Shown: positions 12,625 to 41,746 of the stretch, piece by piece
How the letters are laid out: each line of letters starts with the position of its first letter
Position numbering within the stretch: position 1 is the stretch's first letter
Assembly (NCBI GenBank): GCA_964017195.1
Contig: OZ024894.1
Coordinates: 35,797,614 to 35,861,613, forward strand
Source of the DNA: Siderastrea radians
Lineage: Eukaryota; Cnidaria; Anthozoa; Scleractinia; Rhizangiidae
Length of the DNA stretch: 64,000 nucleotides
Reading direction: 5' to 3'
Translations under genes and position numbers: made by a program
Notes under the pieces: model-generated
What the model was told of the DNA's origin: nothing
Seen by the model: only the letters and a program-made list of their open reading frames with translations
Databases searched by the model: none

Positions 12625-13290
12625 AATGTTTTCTTCTGGTGGAATCATCGAGCGATATTCGAAGGCTAACGAGCTTTCCTCTGGAAAATGGACGCAAGTA
12701 AGTCAAGCTTTAGTAGTTTAAAAACAATATATTCGCTTCCACTTGAACTTTAAGACAATCAAACTGGTGTTTCCTTTATTTCTGGTGGTTTTAGATTTAA
12801 CTAGGAGGGAATTTGATGCCACGCTTCATGTTGACAAGTCTCTCAAAATCGAGGCAAAACTTGGAGATCGTCGAAATTAGGCAAGTTCACAGAGTTATAT
12901 ATTTTTCATCAAGGACTGGCCGCAAGGTTTTTCTCGGTGATGACATTTCCTATGGTGCCTACTTTTCCGCTGTGTTAGTTTGGTTGAAATAGGCCGCCTC
13001 ACTTTTTCAAAAATACGTTTTGAAATTGGTCGGTCTTCGCGTGTTTGATTAAGCTGTGCAATGGAGGTGTCGTTAAAGTCTCACTGCTAGCTGGGATCAA
13101 ACTCAACGGTCACAAAAGTCGCTTTAGTGAATTAAAAAGACTTATTATAACTGGCTGCGGTGTTTGTTTTGTACAGGGTTGTTAGTTCTTGTTAAATTTA
13201 TCTTCAAAGTTGGGTAAAATTTTAGCCTCGATATGGGCCGTCACAAGCGTTCCCTCGGGTGAACCGAAAATTCCTTAAAACTCCAAAAAT
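12625..13290 (+). repeat. Inverted duplicate, copy 2 (partner 5558-6260)
   Basis: This is the plus-strand counterpart of 5558-6260, with small indels. It carries an ATG at 12688 followed by GACGCAA|GTAAGTC, a possible start codon plus splice donor. Confidence 0.75.
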
Positions 13291-13465
13291 TTAAAAGATC
13301 CAATCAAGCGGATTGTGGTTTTAGTATAGGTACATGAAAGTCTTTCAACACACACGAAATGAGGGAAATCTATTTTTCAACCCAGATCGACTAGACCGCT
13401 CTTAGGGAGACAGCCTCTTAATTAACTGGTTGAACGCCTGTGGCGGCATCCCGAAGAGCGGCTAG

Positions 13466-13501
13466 AAATTGAATTTATGATAGGACGCAAATGTTGTCAA
13501 G
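13466..13501 (+). other. 36-base exon-like unit, copy 1
   Basis: An AG before and GTAAG after bracket exactly 36 bases ending GCAAATGTTGTCAAG. The same 36-base unit with the same borders lies on the minus strand at 14214-14179, and a third copy, its AG lost, is at 46909-46944. The length (12 codons) and preserved splice-like borders suggest a small exon, but no gene can be assembled around it. Confidence 0.35.
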
Positions 13502-13556
13502 GTAAGAAAAAAAATCTCCCAGCATATTCGATCGTAGTTACTAAAAGAAGGAATGA

Positions 13557-13768
13557 GCTACAATGACCTACAATGACCTACAATGAACTACAATGACCTA
13601 CAATGAGCTACAATGATCTACAATGAGCTACAATGACCTACAATGAGCTACAACAATCAACCACAATGACCTACAATGAGCTACAATGAGTTACAATGAT
13701 CTACAATGAGCTTGAACGACCTACAATGAGCTACAATGACCTACAAAAAGCTACAATGAGCTAAAAAT
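13557..13768. repeat. Minisatellite with 10-base unit CTACAATGAN
   Basis: About twenty units of CTACAATGAC or CTACAATGAG run head to tail, with a few degenerate units. No spacers are present, so it is not CRISPR-like. Confidence 0.9.
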
Positions 13769-14178
13769 TAGCTAGAAGGGGTTAATAATATCACTATCCT
13801 TACCTTGTTATATGGTAGAAAGGTCGGTCCCGCGAGAGGAGAATAATTAGCGAAAAGCATTCAGAAGTAAATAAAGGCCGTTCTTTTAAAAACTTTAGCA
13901 TTCGATATTTTACGTTATCTTTTAACCGGAAGTGGCCTCGATTGTTTGTTGAGGACCACTCACTGGCGTAACTTACACTTTGGTTGGCTTTCTGTTTAGA
14001 TCGAAGGAACGCGTTTATTAAACCTGACCCCAAGTCAGGTTATCGTTTTTAGGTTATCTCCTAGCCTTTTTCTCGATCCTTGTGTTTACATGAAATTTTC
14101 TTCAGTTACTTCAAGAAGCCGAACTAGCATGACCTTTAAAATAACTTACATGTATTTGCTGGGAAATTCTCTTCTTAC

Positions 14179-14214
14179 CTTGACAACATTTGTCTCCAAT
14201 CGTAATTTCAAATT
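14179..14214 (-). other. 36-base exon-like unit, copy 2 (minus strand)
   Basis: On the minus strand, GGCTAG precedes and GTAAGAAG follows a 36-base unit nearly identical to 13466-13501. Similarity to the 46909 copy continues for over 100 bases past the donor. Confidence 0.35.
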
Positions 14215-14740
14215 CTAGCCACTTGTAATTGACGTGGAATTTTCTTCCTGTTTGTTCACTTCTTGCTCATGGCAAATGTATACGCTCCTCTGAAATTGCT
14301 TCGGGACGGCCGCCACTAAGGCGTTCAACGTTAATACCTCAGTTGACGTCAGGTCGTTTGGATGCTTATGTGGCATCCTGGAACCCCCTTTTAGGCAGAG
14401 TGCGTGCATTTGCCGCGGTCCAGAACTGACAACTTAGAACTCTCCGGAACATTTCACGTCAGAAGAAGAAGAAGTAAGAAGAAAACAAAAAGAATAAAAA
14501 ATAAAATCGCTGTCAAATTATCACATTTTCGATCTTTTTAAAAATTGTTTTACAGTGTATTTGCGTTTGTTGGCCTGTTATATTAAACCCGCTTAAACAG
14601 ACATAGTTTGATTTGCTTTTGGAAGATCATGTTATCATATCAACTGAAACGTGTTAATCCTCTAGGTCAGCTGAGGTCAAACACGTTTGCTTCGCTTTCC
14701 ATGCTAAAGTAACGGCAATCCGGAGCATTCTAAGCGAGAG

Positions 14741-15322
14741 CACAGGTAACCCAAGCTCTAGGGGAGATATATAGACCGTGTGACCTTTGTTCTGCGTTGT
14801 GTGAGTGTTGTAATATGAGCGTAACGGCGGCCGTTGCGTAACAGTGAAATTATAAGGATTTGTATGGGAAAAAACGATTCCGACTTTAATTTAAAAATGC
14901 GAACGTGTTTTTAATAAAAAAAACCCTACCTGAAGTCCTCTGTCTGTTGTTCTTTCTCCTATGTGGTTTTGGAGCGATTTAGCGCGATTCCTTAGATTTT
15001 GTGTTCTACTGCCTTTCTCTCTTTATATCAGGATATAAAGAGAGAAAGGCAGTAGAACTAAAACTCACAGGAATCGCGCTAAATCGCTCCAAAAACCACA
15101 TAGGAGAAAGAACAACAGACAGAGGACTTCAGGTAGGGTTTTTTTTTATTAAAAACACGTTCGCATTTTTAAATTAAAGTCGGAATCGTTTTTTCCCATA
15201 CAAATCCTTATAATTTCACTGTTACGCAACGGCCGCCGTTACGCTCATATTACAACACTCACACAACGCAGAACAAAGGTCACACGGTCTATATATCTCC
15301 CCTAGAGCTTGGGTTACCTGTG
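14741..15322. mobile_element. 582-bp near-perfect palindrome (foldback element)
   Basis: Two arms of about 290 bases are reverse complements around a two-base centre at 15030-15031. Differences are few, mostly a handful near 14990-15003 opposite 15058-15072, plus one or two single-base indels. The ends are CACAGGTAACCC and GGGTTACCTGTG. A 6-bp direct repeat CGAGAG flanks it (14735-14740, 15323-15328). There is no reading frame of note, so it is probably non-autonomous. Confidence 0.8.
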
Positions 15323-15531
15323 CGAGAGCGAAGAATATGAAACTTGAATACTTGTTTCTTTGTACCGGTGGCAACCATTCCTGTTCGATCCTGCTCTTAA
15401 GATGCATCTTTTATAAGCAGATGCATCTTCTGTTAGCAGGGCTGCCAAGATGACACATCTTTTGCCAGTTGGGTTTGCAGTTGTCACAAGAAATAAATGT
15501 CGATAACTCATGATGAAGAGCAGTTGGCCAA

Positions 15532-15559
15532 AAAAACAATAACAAAAAAAAAACAAACA

Positions 15560-15590
<31 letters not shown>

Positions 15591-15612
15591 CAAACAACTG
15601 AAACAAACAAAC
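15532..15612. repeat. A/C-rich simple repeat (AAAAC)n/(AAAC)n
   Basis: Low-complexity tract of AAAAC and AAAC units. The Phe/Cys-rich minus-strand frames over it are translations of this repeat. Confidence 0.9.
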
Positions 15613-16428
15613 AAACTTATTATAATAATAATCTACAACCTAGGATGATATCTTGAAACATTTTTGGGTTGCTATCAGGCGATCGTGACCCCATGTCAGC
15701 TAATTCCCCCTTTGGACGCCTAAGTGACGGCAACACATGGCATTTCAGCAGGGCGCTTTAACGAAAGCGTGAACATCTTCCACGAGCCTGTGAAGGAGGA
15801 AGATTTGACGACGCTGAGACTAGAACCGGTTTGACTCTAAAGTAAAGAGAGAATTATCCTGCAGATGGATTCACCTGTGACACAGACAGAAAAAAAAAGA
15901 CTAAAAGCTCATTTTACATTGTATTTGCGTTTTCACGGGAATTTGCTTGGATGCCCTATAAGATCCACTGAAATGTACTTGCTGCATATCCGGCTTTCGA
16001 CGGATCCTGACGTCTTTATGAGCTTAGGTCAGCTGGGGTTAGTACGTTTATTCTGGTTTTGGTTAGCAAAGTAGGGGCGTCCCAGAGCATTTACTCCAAA
16101 GCGTGTGCATCTACCATGAGCCAAGACGGATAATTCAGGAAAAATAACTGACGTCCTCGGAGTGGAACATGTAAACCCACCGCCACGTTTTTTCTCTTCC
16201 GCCTTTGGATGCCTATAAGTGACGGTATTCCGGGGCATTTTTGCAAGAGCGTGTGAGATTGCCATGAGCCAGAACTGATAACTCAGGAAGAACATTTCTC
16301 GTCGCATGGAAGTGTCAGAACTAAAAAAAGTAAAACCGGTTTATGGAATAATGATAATAAATTTGTGTGCGCAAATTCAAGTGATCGAGCTTACTGATCT
16401 TTCTGGTTTGGCTCGTTTTAAAACTGCA

Positions 16429-16512
16429 TGACGTCAATGGAAGAAAGAATAAAAGGCAAAAAACAGTTCACTTGCACCAAAAGAAGGAGAAATTTCACAG
16501 AAGACAAGTGGG
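16429..16512 (+). promoter_or_regulatory. Candidate promoter and 5' untranslated exon of the lipase gene
   Basis: A perfect palindromic CRE (TGACGTCA, 16429-16436) is followed by a TATA-like GAATAAAAGG at 16447-16456. About 50 bases further on there is a GGG|GTAAGT splice donor at 16512/16513. A matching acceptor (TTGATTTCTAG) at 19158 opens the exon that carries the lipase ATG at 19177. The layout fits a short non-coding first exon and a 2.6-kb intron, but the link to the lipase is inferred. Confidence 0.35.
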
Positions 16513-17796
16513 GGTAAGTATAGCTTTTAATTTTCCGAACTTGTTAAAAAGAGAGTGGCTTTAAGAATGAAGTGAAGGGTATGGCAAAGACTTTTGGTTT
16601 ATTTTTCACATTTTCGTAAGGGGCAAACAGATCATCTCGAGGAAAGAAAAATAGATGATTGTCTATTTTTCTTCCAATTTTGTGTCAAAAGGTCATGGTT
16701 TCAGAACTTCAAGCGGAATAAGAAGAATGACTGATAATTGAATTCAATAAATCATCGATCAGCTACTGAAGACGGATAAACCTACAGCCAGTAGACCAAG
16801 AGTTAATTGTTTCTTCTCCATTTTTCATTTATTTCGAAAATCTCAATGGCAATTGCTTGAAACTTATCGTCAAACGTTAATTTTCCTTGACAGTAAATTA
16901 AAAATATTGAGATTTGTATATTTGAAGCCAATTTATAAGTATTATAAATTAAAGTTAATGGGACAACCATGAGGTTAATGTCCTAGCGTTACTATATCGG
17001 CGATGTGATATGTCATCAAGATAAGACCTTTCAATCATCATGCCTAAAGGTCATGCCGCATTCACGTGCAAAGATCAGGATATTTATTTTGACCAATGAC
17101 GTTTGGCTGCTCACGTGAAATCAAGCACCCTCAATCTGCCTTTGTTCATTTCAGCCTTCCAGTCTAGTAATCATTCTGGTTGAGTACCTTTGTTAACCAG
17201 CTCCCCTCCCTCCCTCCCACGTGTTGTCTCAGTTTCTATGGGCATGGCTTTGCACAGTTTCATAACCGTTGCCCCAAACGTTATAAACACCTGTATCCGG
17301 TTGTATGCAATAGTACCTTATCTACAGTATACATCTTGTTCCGTCAGCATATAGATGTAAAATTAATGTACCAGCTAATTGTATATTACCATAGTTTCTA
17401 GTCTAAATGTAGTTTATTGTTCATTCTTTGCCACAGCGCAAAGCTGTGATGAGACTGCGAACTCTGGCTTTATAGCCTTTTTCTTAGCCTCATTTACTAC
17501 TGACTTGCTTTTCATTATTGGCATTGTTTTATTTATTTATTTATTTTTATTTCCTAATTTTTGATCAGTTCTTTGAATAGCGTGATCAATGTAAGGGCAT
17601 GATAGTTATTACTCTGGCCTTCGTACACTGCTGTAGTTGTTAGTCTTATTTTAGTAATTGTTAATTTCAATAAACATGGGTAAGGGAGGAAGTGCTCCCA
17701 ATACAGGTCACACTTCTCCCCATGGACTCACAGTCTCAGTTACTTCTATATTCTGCGCCATTCACAACTGGTTACTATGGTAACCTTAGGGTATAG

Positions 17797-18026
17797 GCTC
17801 GGATAGGATAAGGACCTCGCTCATGGGGGATTTTAGCCCTCTGGGGAGGATAAGGACCTCGCTCTGAGGGGATTGTTAGCCCCCTGGGGAGGATCGGATA
17901 AGGACCTCGCTCATGGGGGATTTTAGCCCTCTGGGGAGGTTACCGTCCTCGCTCATGGGGGATAGCCCTCAGGGGAGGACTGTTTGGGACCTCACTCATT
18001 GGGGAACTCAGCCCTCTGGGGAGGCC
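17797..18026. repeat. Minisatellite, about 50-base unit, five copies
   Basis: Units read GGATAAGGACCTCGCTCAT, a G-run, TTAGCCCTC and TGGGGAGG, with decay and length change towards the right. It lies in the proposed 5' untranslated intron of the lipase gene. Confidence 0.85.
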
Positions 18027-19176
18027 CATTGCCAATCTAGACTAGCCTGACCTGTATGCAATCTATGCTTCACTGGAGTACTTCCTCCCCTACCCCTTTA
18101 TCCCACAAACTGTTGTCGTCTCACTACTCTCATGGGTTGGAACATTAACTGTTCAATCAAAGATTAGACAAATATAGTACACTTTGTAATAAATCTGATA
18201 GCCGGTATTACACCGTGACGTTGATTAAGACTGAATCGAATTAATGTAAGGAAAAAAGAGGTGACTTTTGTTGATAAGATCAAGGATCAAGAATGTAAAA
18301 AACAAATATTTCATCTTACACTAAATATGTGTCGTCAAGAGGGTAGCAGTAGGTTTGCTGTCAACATAGCCGAGAGCTTCGAAAGAGTCATTTGCCGAGA
18401 TCTCTCGTGCCATACGAAGGATAGGTTTACCATCAAGTTTCAACAAAGGAAAGCAGTCCAATTCCATCTGGTAGCCGCTGCAGTTAATCATCTATTCATG
18501 CTGTTATTTTAGTTTCGCTTTCATCTTGTAGCCGTCGGCTTTGAAAACGACAAGTACGTTGAAGTGGTAAATAAACGTTTTTGAGCAATAATATTTTTTA
18601 ATCGTTCTTTGAATTTTCTTTCTTCTTCTAGCTTTGAAAGTGTTAAACGTTAGTGGGCAACGGGGTGCCGAGTGCCGGGTGCGGATTGCAGAAAAAAAAA
18701 ACATATTACTTCACCTATTTGACAAAGAGCATGTCAATAAGTTGAATAACTGGGCCTATGCAAACTGTCGTCTTCCCTTTTTCCAGATTCCTGTCCTTGA
18801 CAGGCCTCAGTAAAATCTTCGGAGAGCAACGCTAGTGGTCTGCAGATCACATGATAGCCATATACCTGCATGGGCGTTTACCGCGTGGGCTTAAAACTTA
18901 AAACGCTCGCTGTTTCAGTCTTGCACTTTAGAAATAATTGTATACGTAAATTTGATCTTTATTTGTTTCACAATTCAACGGTTAAATTTTCTTTCGCATT
19001 GTTTCGTGTTGAGATGCGCTACTCGGACGGCACTATATATTCAAGATACTACTAACATACTTTTCGTTAGGTAGATATCAATTTTCCAACAGCAATAAAG
19101 AACTAAAGCTGCCCTTTAAAAAGGCAAATTATTTTAACACGCATCAATTGATTTCTAGATTCGTGGTAAAACAGCC

Positions 19177-36266
<17,090 letters not shown>

Positions 36267-38080
36267 GAGATGTTTTTGTCTCTTATTTTAAGGTAAGCAG
36301 TTGCATTAGTTTTCAAAGTTCTTACACAGTTACTTGTAACCGTCTTACTTCTCATTTTTCTTTTTTCGTGTGTTACTCTAGTCCCAAATTTCGCGCGGTA
36401 TTAAAGCGCTGTGTCACCGCAGTCCAGTCCAATTTGCTTAGTTTTTCCAATTACTCGGCCTTACTTGCTATCAAACTTAACGTTTGCGACGAAATAACAG
36501 CTTCGGGACATGTACAAACCAAATATGTATCCAGAGCGTTAAATTTAAACTTACAAACAATAGAAATAAACTTTGAATACAAAACTGTTCAGCCTAACAG
36601 TTTTTCTGAAAAACAACATCCGCGCCCATCCGTGCGTTCTTTTGTGTTTGCTGTGTTATTTAAGCCTCTCGTCAATGATTTAAGTGGTTATTTTTATGTT
36701 TCCTTAATTTGGTGGCCAGGCCCTCAAAGCTGAATTTCGCTAAATTCCGTGACACAGCTCCTTTAAGGCCCCAAACGTTCCAGACGCGTAGAACGATCAA
36801 ACCGGAAACGTTCGCTTTGCCGTATAAAACTCTTTTAGTTCTTATTTTATTGGGTTCAAAAAACTCTCCGACCGGACCAGAAGAGAGAGTTATGGTTGGT
36901 TATTGACCCGTGAGCACAGTCAAACTAATTATCCACATTGTACATCGTTCTACTCGATTTTTTTGTCTTTCAGGTTAATTTTACTTTTGGCTTTTGCACG
37001 CCCTGTTTTTCAAAATGTGACCGTTTACTGCCCAGATTACACTAGACATAACATTATTTGTTTCTTGTTATCTTTTTCCTTTTCCCTAATTTTGCAGGAT
37101 GAACGCCAGCCTGGCTGCTTTGAAAGGGATTATAATTACATCTCAAGGACTCCTGAAGCTTACATTCTGCTATTAAGCCGAAGAGAAATCAATTGGTTAA
37201 AGGTCAACTTTCTTTGGCCTTTATATATGTGTTTTAGTATTAACTCCCTGAGAATTGTTAAATGATAGTGTGAAACATCTTTATGAGCAGTAAAGCAGAC
37301 AACAAGGCATGATTTTTAAGCACGATGACCTGTTTTATTCTTATGACAAAAGCAGATTTAAAATCCCTTATTTGAAAGGCCTTTGATAAGAATCCTGGGA
37401 CCCGTTTCTTGAAACTCCCGACAACTTTCCTAGGCCGAAAACTACTTTAGGTGCACAATATTCTCCAATAGTTGTACACGCATATCTCTAAGTTTGTGCC
37501 AGTAATTACCACTAGCTGATAGATTAATGAGCTCGAAAATTACTTACTGGGTCTTGAAAGTTATCGGGGGTTTCGAGAAACGGCCCTGGTACCTAAGCTT
37601 GATTAGACCGTGATCACTGCGTTCCTAAGATGCACTTAAATCGTGATCAACTCCTGGCAAGAGAAGATGCTACAAGGTCACATCTTAAATTCCCTTTAAA
37701 GAAAAATATTATAGGAAGAATGTTACTGACTTACTGCATGATAGATGACAAACGATTAGCACCCGAATTAGCACGCTGAAAGTAAACAGTTAAATACATT
37801 TATGTTTCTTTTATATATCGATGTAATTAAATTCTGAAAAGCCCGTAGAGAGAATTTAATAAAGTATTATTATTATTACTGTTATGATGATGATGATGAT
37901 GATTTAATTCAGCATGCCTAAAAATAGACATTTAAGATTGCTAACATCTTGGAGGGGGAAGAGGGTAATCAATTCATACGGGTGGGCTCCCCTAGGCTCA
38001 AACTCCTCCACTTTCTTGAAAATAAATGCACCTATTTTCACCTCAATTACAGTAGATTTGTTTTTGCTTTGCTTATTATA
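36267..38080. other. Region downstream of the lipase, mostly unassigned
   Basis: No gene is supported. AATAAAG at 37858 followed by (ATT)n and (GAT)n at 37864-37903 looks like a retroelement 3' end. Frames at 36368-36733 and 36903-37265 lack motifs. Confidence 0.4.
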
Positions 38081-39888
38081 GAGTGCCTAAGGAGTAAGTT
38101 TCCCTTAGGCTATAGGCAACGTCTCCACCTTATTGAACTGACAATATCCGGTTTGGGAAGTGAGAGCTCGAGAAATTTGAGATTGCCCTGAGGTACTTTT
38201 ACCCCTTGAGATATCTTTACAGAGACTCACCACACGCGAGGCAAGTGGAAGTAGAAAATGAAAATCTCTTAGCCTAGGCATGTCATCAAAATCGATGGCT
38301 AAACTTAACAGTGAACGTCTGCGGCAATATATGAACGTCCTGAACTTTCTCACATTATTATTTTAACCATTATAATAATCGTCATCAGTCACGTGATTAT
38401 GGCAAAAAAGATATTTTAGCTCACTGTAAGAACAGGCCTCTATCAATTTAAAAGCAGATAACGTGCCCTGATGGTTATTGGAATGGGCAATTTGGAAATT
38501 GCCAGTTGACATCTGGCATTTTAAAGTTAAGGTGGCTCTGTACAGGAGCATTTCCCAGGGGACTGGTGAAGAGTCTGTAGCTATGGCAGTTTAAGGCAGA
38601 GCAAAACAAAGCTTGGCTGGTTAACAGAACTTCACAAAAAAAGTAACGACCATGATATGCTCATTGTTGTGACGTCATCGGTCACGTGACCAGAGTCCAC
38701 GGAATATTTTAAATCACTTTAAGCTCAATAAATCTGAAATTTCTCACAGTAACATTGCAGAAAAAGTCATAAGTTATTCGAAAACGTCCATTATTACTTT
38801 TTCTTTTGAAGAAAGCGGGATGAAAAATAAACCTTAAACTTTTGATAATCCCCTGTTTTGTGAGGTTTTTATATAAATGTAAAAACGAATCAGCATATTT
38901 GGTTTCAAACTATGCTCTTTCTAACTACGTTAACAGTTTTTTTGAAAATAATTCGTTTTCATATAGCTTAGGAATGTGAAATTGCACGCACGCGGAGTAC
39001 TGGGCGCCAATGCCACGGATTTTGTTAGGAGACTGGTGTTTAACTGGTGCACTTTCCAGACGCGGTCGCACAGCTCGCTCCAAAAGCTGAAAAATGGCGT
39101 GAAAAGGTGTTTTGATAATTAAAATTGTTTTGCTAGCAATTTGCTAGCTTTCTGTCGTGCATTTCTACTGAAGAATTGTTAATGGTTTCTCGGAAAGTGG
39201 ACAACACTTCATTTTTCGCTGCATTGCTCAGAAATTTGGGTCAACAGGCTACAAAATCACAATATCAGGTACGTGTAGTGCTGCTTTGTTGTGAAATACG
39301 CTTAGTTGAGCTTTTTATTTGTGTTCAGTAAACAGCTTTTTAGAGCTTTTCCGATCGATCATTAGCTCAATGTTTCATATTTATAGTTAGTCCAGTGCTT
39401 AAATAAATGAAATTTCATTCCGGTTGTAAACAGCCGAGAGATGTAGTTTTGTACACTCGACTGCGATTCAATCGAGTTATTTTTTGGGCAAGTTAAAGGC
39501 TGGAAAAGCATCCGTTTTTTAATTTTCAGTTAGCTTTAATTACAGCGTGGCTGTTTAAATTAATATTTCAAACAGTGCACGCTTAAAGCAACAGATTCAG
39601 GCTATTCCTCAAATGCTGAATTTGGCAGATAGGCTTAAATCTTTTTGTGTAGCATCATTTAAGTGTTGTAAACATTATTTTACTCGATTGTTGATAATTT
39701 AGCCGGGATTTTTTTGACTGCTTGCAAAATGTGTTACGAGTGTTTGTTATATAAAGTAACGTTGAAAAGCTCTACAGATTCTTGCCTTTTAAACAAATCT
39801 TTGAATTACAGTTTTGGCATGTTTTGATGATAAACAACAAATTAAAATTTCGAATAAGGTAAGTCTTGTAATAAAAATAATAATAATA

Positions 39889-39943
<55 letters not shown>

Positions 39944-40690
39944 CAAGAACAATAACAACAACAAGAACAACAACAACAACAACAATAAGAAGAAGAACAA
40001 GAAGACGAAGAACAAGAAGAATGCCTAACAATTATTTACTGACATGACTAATTTGTAATTTTCTTTGCATCAGTGAAACAAAAATTTTCTGATTCAGTTT
40101 GTTGATTTCATTGCATCTGATTTACCCTTTTGATAAGAAATTTGGGAGATTTATTTGAAGGATTACATTGAGAAAAAACTCAAGAAAATGATTGAAATGC
40201 TTTGTTTGGATCAAAAGCTAACGGTGACAACGACTTTCATTGGTAGTGATGTTCGATATTATATTCGTGACAATGTAGACCCACGTATGGCCTTAACTTT
40301 AGACAAAATGTAAGCCTTCCATCGTTCAGGGACGTATGAGTAAACAAGAAACAACCACCCTGTTGTATAGCTAACTGTGAAATATATTCACTTTTGTTTG
40401 TAACGAGGTACTCCAAACTATTCATGCGTACCTCACATCATCTTAACAGGATCTTCCCTTAAAGTTTCAGATCCTTCGCTTGCTTGTAGTTCAGTCCAAC
40501 CACCTGTTGGAGAAAATCCAGCCGGTCTGGATGAAAGAGTAGCAAAATTAGCGAATCGAAAGTTTGGATATAACACAAAGTAAACGGATATCGAAACACT
40601 CACATCAGTGTTGATTGCGATTTCAATTGGTCGAGGATTCTGATTATGAGTCTGCTTTCGAAATATTTTACGCTTCCTTCAATATCATCA
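38081..40690 (+). repeat. Left copy of a duplicated block (partner 62641-64000)
   Basis: Shared, ordered stretches include AAGTTTCCCTTAG, ATATGAACGTCCTGAAC, TACATTGAGAAAAA, ATGGCCTTAA, ATGAGTAAACAAGAAAC, CATGCGTACCTC and GATTTCAATTGGTCGAG. About 1.7 kb (38350-40090) is present only here. I see no convincing reading frame. Confidence 0.75.
39877..40021. repeat. (AAT)n then AAC/AAG triplet repeats
   Basis: About 20 AAT units pass into mixed AAC and AAG triplets. Ile-rich and Thr/Arg-rich frames here are repeat translations. Confidence 0.95.
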
Positions 40691-40850
40691 ATCTGTTCTT
40701 ATAGTTACATTAACGAAAAGGATATTTGTTTCAAATGTGTTTTTTTTTCATTAAACCTGATAAATCAACCAAAATCAGTCTCAAACGAGTAAGATTTGTC
40801 ACGATTTTAGACAGTTTAGTTACCTCTTTCCCGTCAAGAGTAGTATTTTC

Positions 40851-40879
40851 CCGGATGTCGTGAAATTCACGACATCCGG
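40851..40879. repeat. Perfect 29-base palindrome
   Basis: CCGGATGTCGTGAA is followed after one base by its exact reverse complement. It could be a small hairpin or part of an unrecognised element. Confidence 0.8.
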
Positions 40880-40921
40880 TAGCGCATGTCTAATTCGTTA
40901 AGGTGCTATTGCGCCTGCTCT

Positions 40922-41742
40922 ATTCTCGTCCGTGGAGCTCTGGGCATGACAATTCTGACAACAGCCGAGAAATTTGAATTCCTATCGATCGAGTCATGGT
41001 GTCAGATCGACTAAAAGCTGTTCGGGACCCTCTAAATCTCCTGCAATTAGCGGAAAACCAAACTTAAGAAGCTGCCTTTCGTGCCGTAGTTGTTCAGAAG
41101 AACGATTGTCCCTGCATTTCGCTCACGGGTTTTGGATTTGTATCTTGCCTGAATAAAGGTATTGCATTTGCGTTATACTGAATTGTACAGTCATTTTATC
41201 ACATTCGTCTGGTTTCTGATGTGTGAGAATGTCAACTGTGCACTTATCGTTTCGCCACTAAATGCTACATTGTATTACGTTTTACCCCATCGAAAATTTC
41301 CAGAAGCATTTGGCGCCCAAGTTTTTAAACATCGACATCAAGAGGTCATTACAAAAGTTGATGAGACAGTTACATGTAAGTTTATTTATGGACAAGCTGT
41401 AGCAGTTTGTAGAAAATGCTGTAGCGAGAAAAGAATCGCTGGCATTTAGCGACGATCTCTAACACTTTGAATTCTTACGTGCTTAAGCAAACAGGAAAAT
41501 TTGGTCGCTCAATCTGCCCTAAGCCACATTCTTTGCGTGGAAATTGATCAAGTCAATACATTTTAAAATTAATGCCCTGATTAATTCAACCGGAAATACA
41601 ACGTTATGCGTGGAAGCCGAAAAATTTTAACGTTATTACGCATACAGTTTGAATGGGCCAATCAAAAACAATAAATTTTTGGCCGTTACCAGAGCTACAA
41701 GAGACGTAATTTAAAAAAACCGCGTAGCTCTGGGGACGAGAA
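40922..41742. mobile_element. Possible inverted-repeat element with ATTCTCGTCC ends
   Basis: ATTCTCGTCC at 40922 and its reverse complement at 41733-41742 are each followed inward by an AGAGCT/GGAGCTC word. A small element with the same ends is at 62163-62244. The arms are short. The right end abuts the duplication junction at about 41747. Confidence 0.35.
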
Positions 41743-41746
41743 TGGT

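Larger units (their letters stand above)
14230..16330. repeat. Field of degenerate short repeats
   Basis: Around 14260-14310 (reverse), 14690-14740, 15710-15790, 15940-16130 and 16200-16290 there are variants of a motif like GGATGCCTATAAGTGACGG followed by GGGCATTTNNNNAAGCGTG and CCATGAGCCA. They look like old copies of one element, interrupted by the 14741-15322 palindrome. The part near 14340-14520 has a partner at 47840-47955. Confidence 0.4.

Noticed and set aside
13557..13768. CRISPR-like array
   Set aside because: The units are contiguous decamers with no spacers, and the DNA is eukaryotic.
15314..15614. Phe/Cys/Val-rich minus-strand proteins
   Set aside because: They translate an (AAAAC)n simple repeat.
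18261..18512. 83-residue ORF upstream of the lipase
   Set aside because: Not recognisable and lies in the proposed 5' untranslated intron without splice signals around it.
36368..37265. Two ORFs of about 120 residues after the lipase
   Set aside because: No family motif, no matching copy in the right-hand duplicate, no splice or start context.
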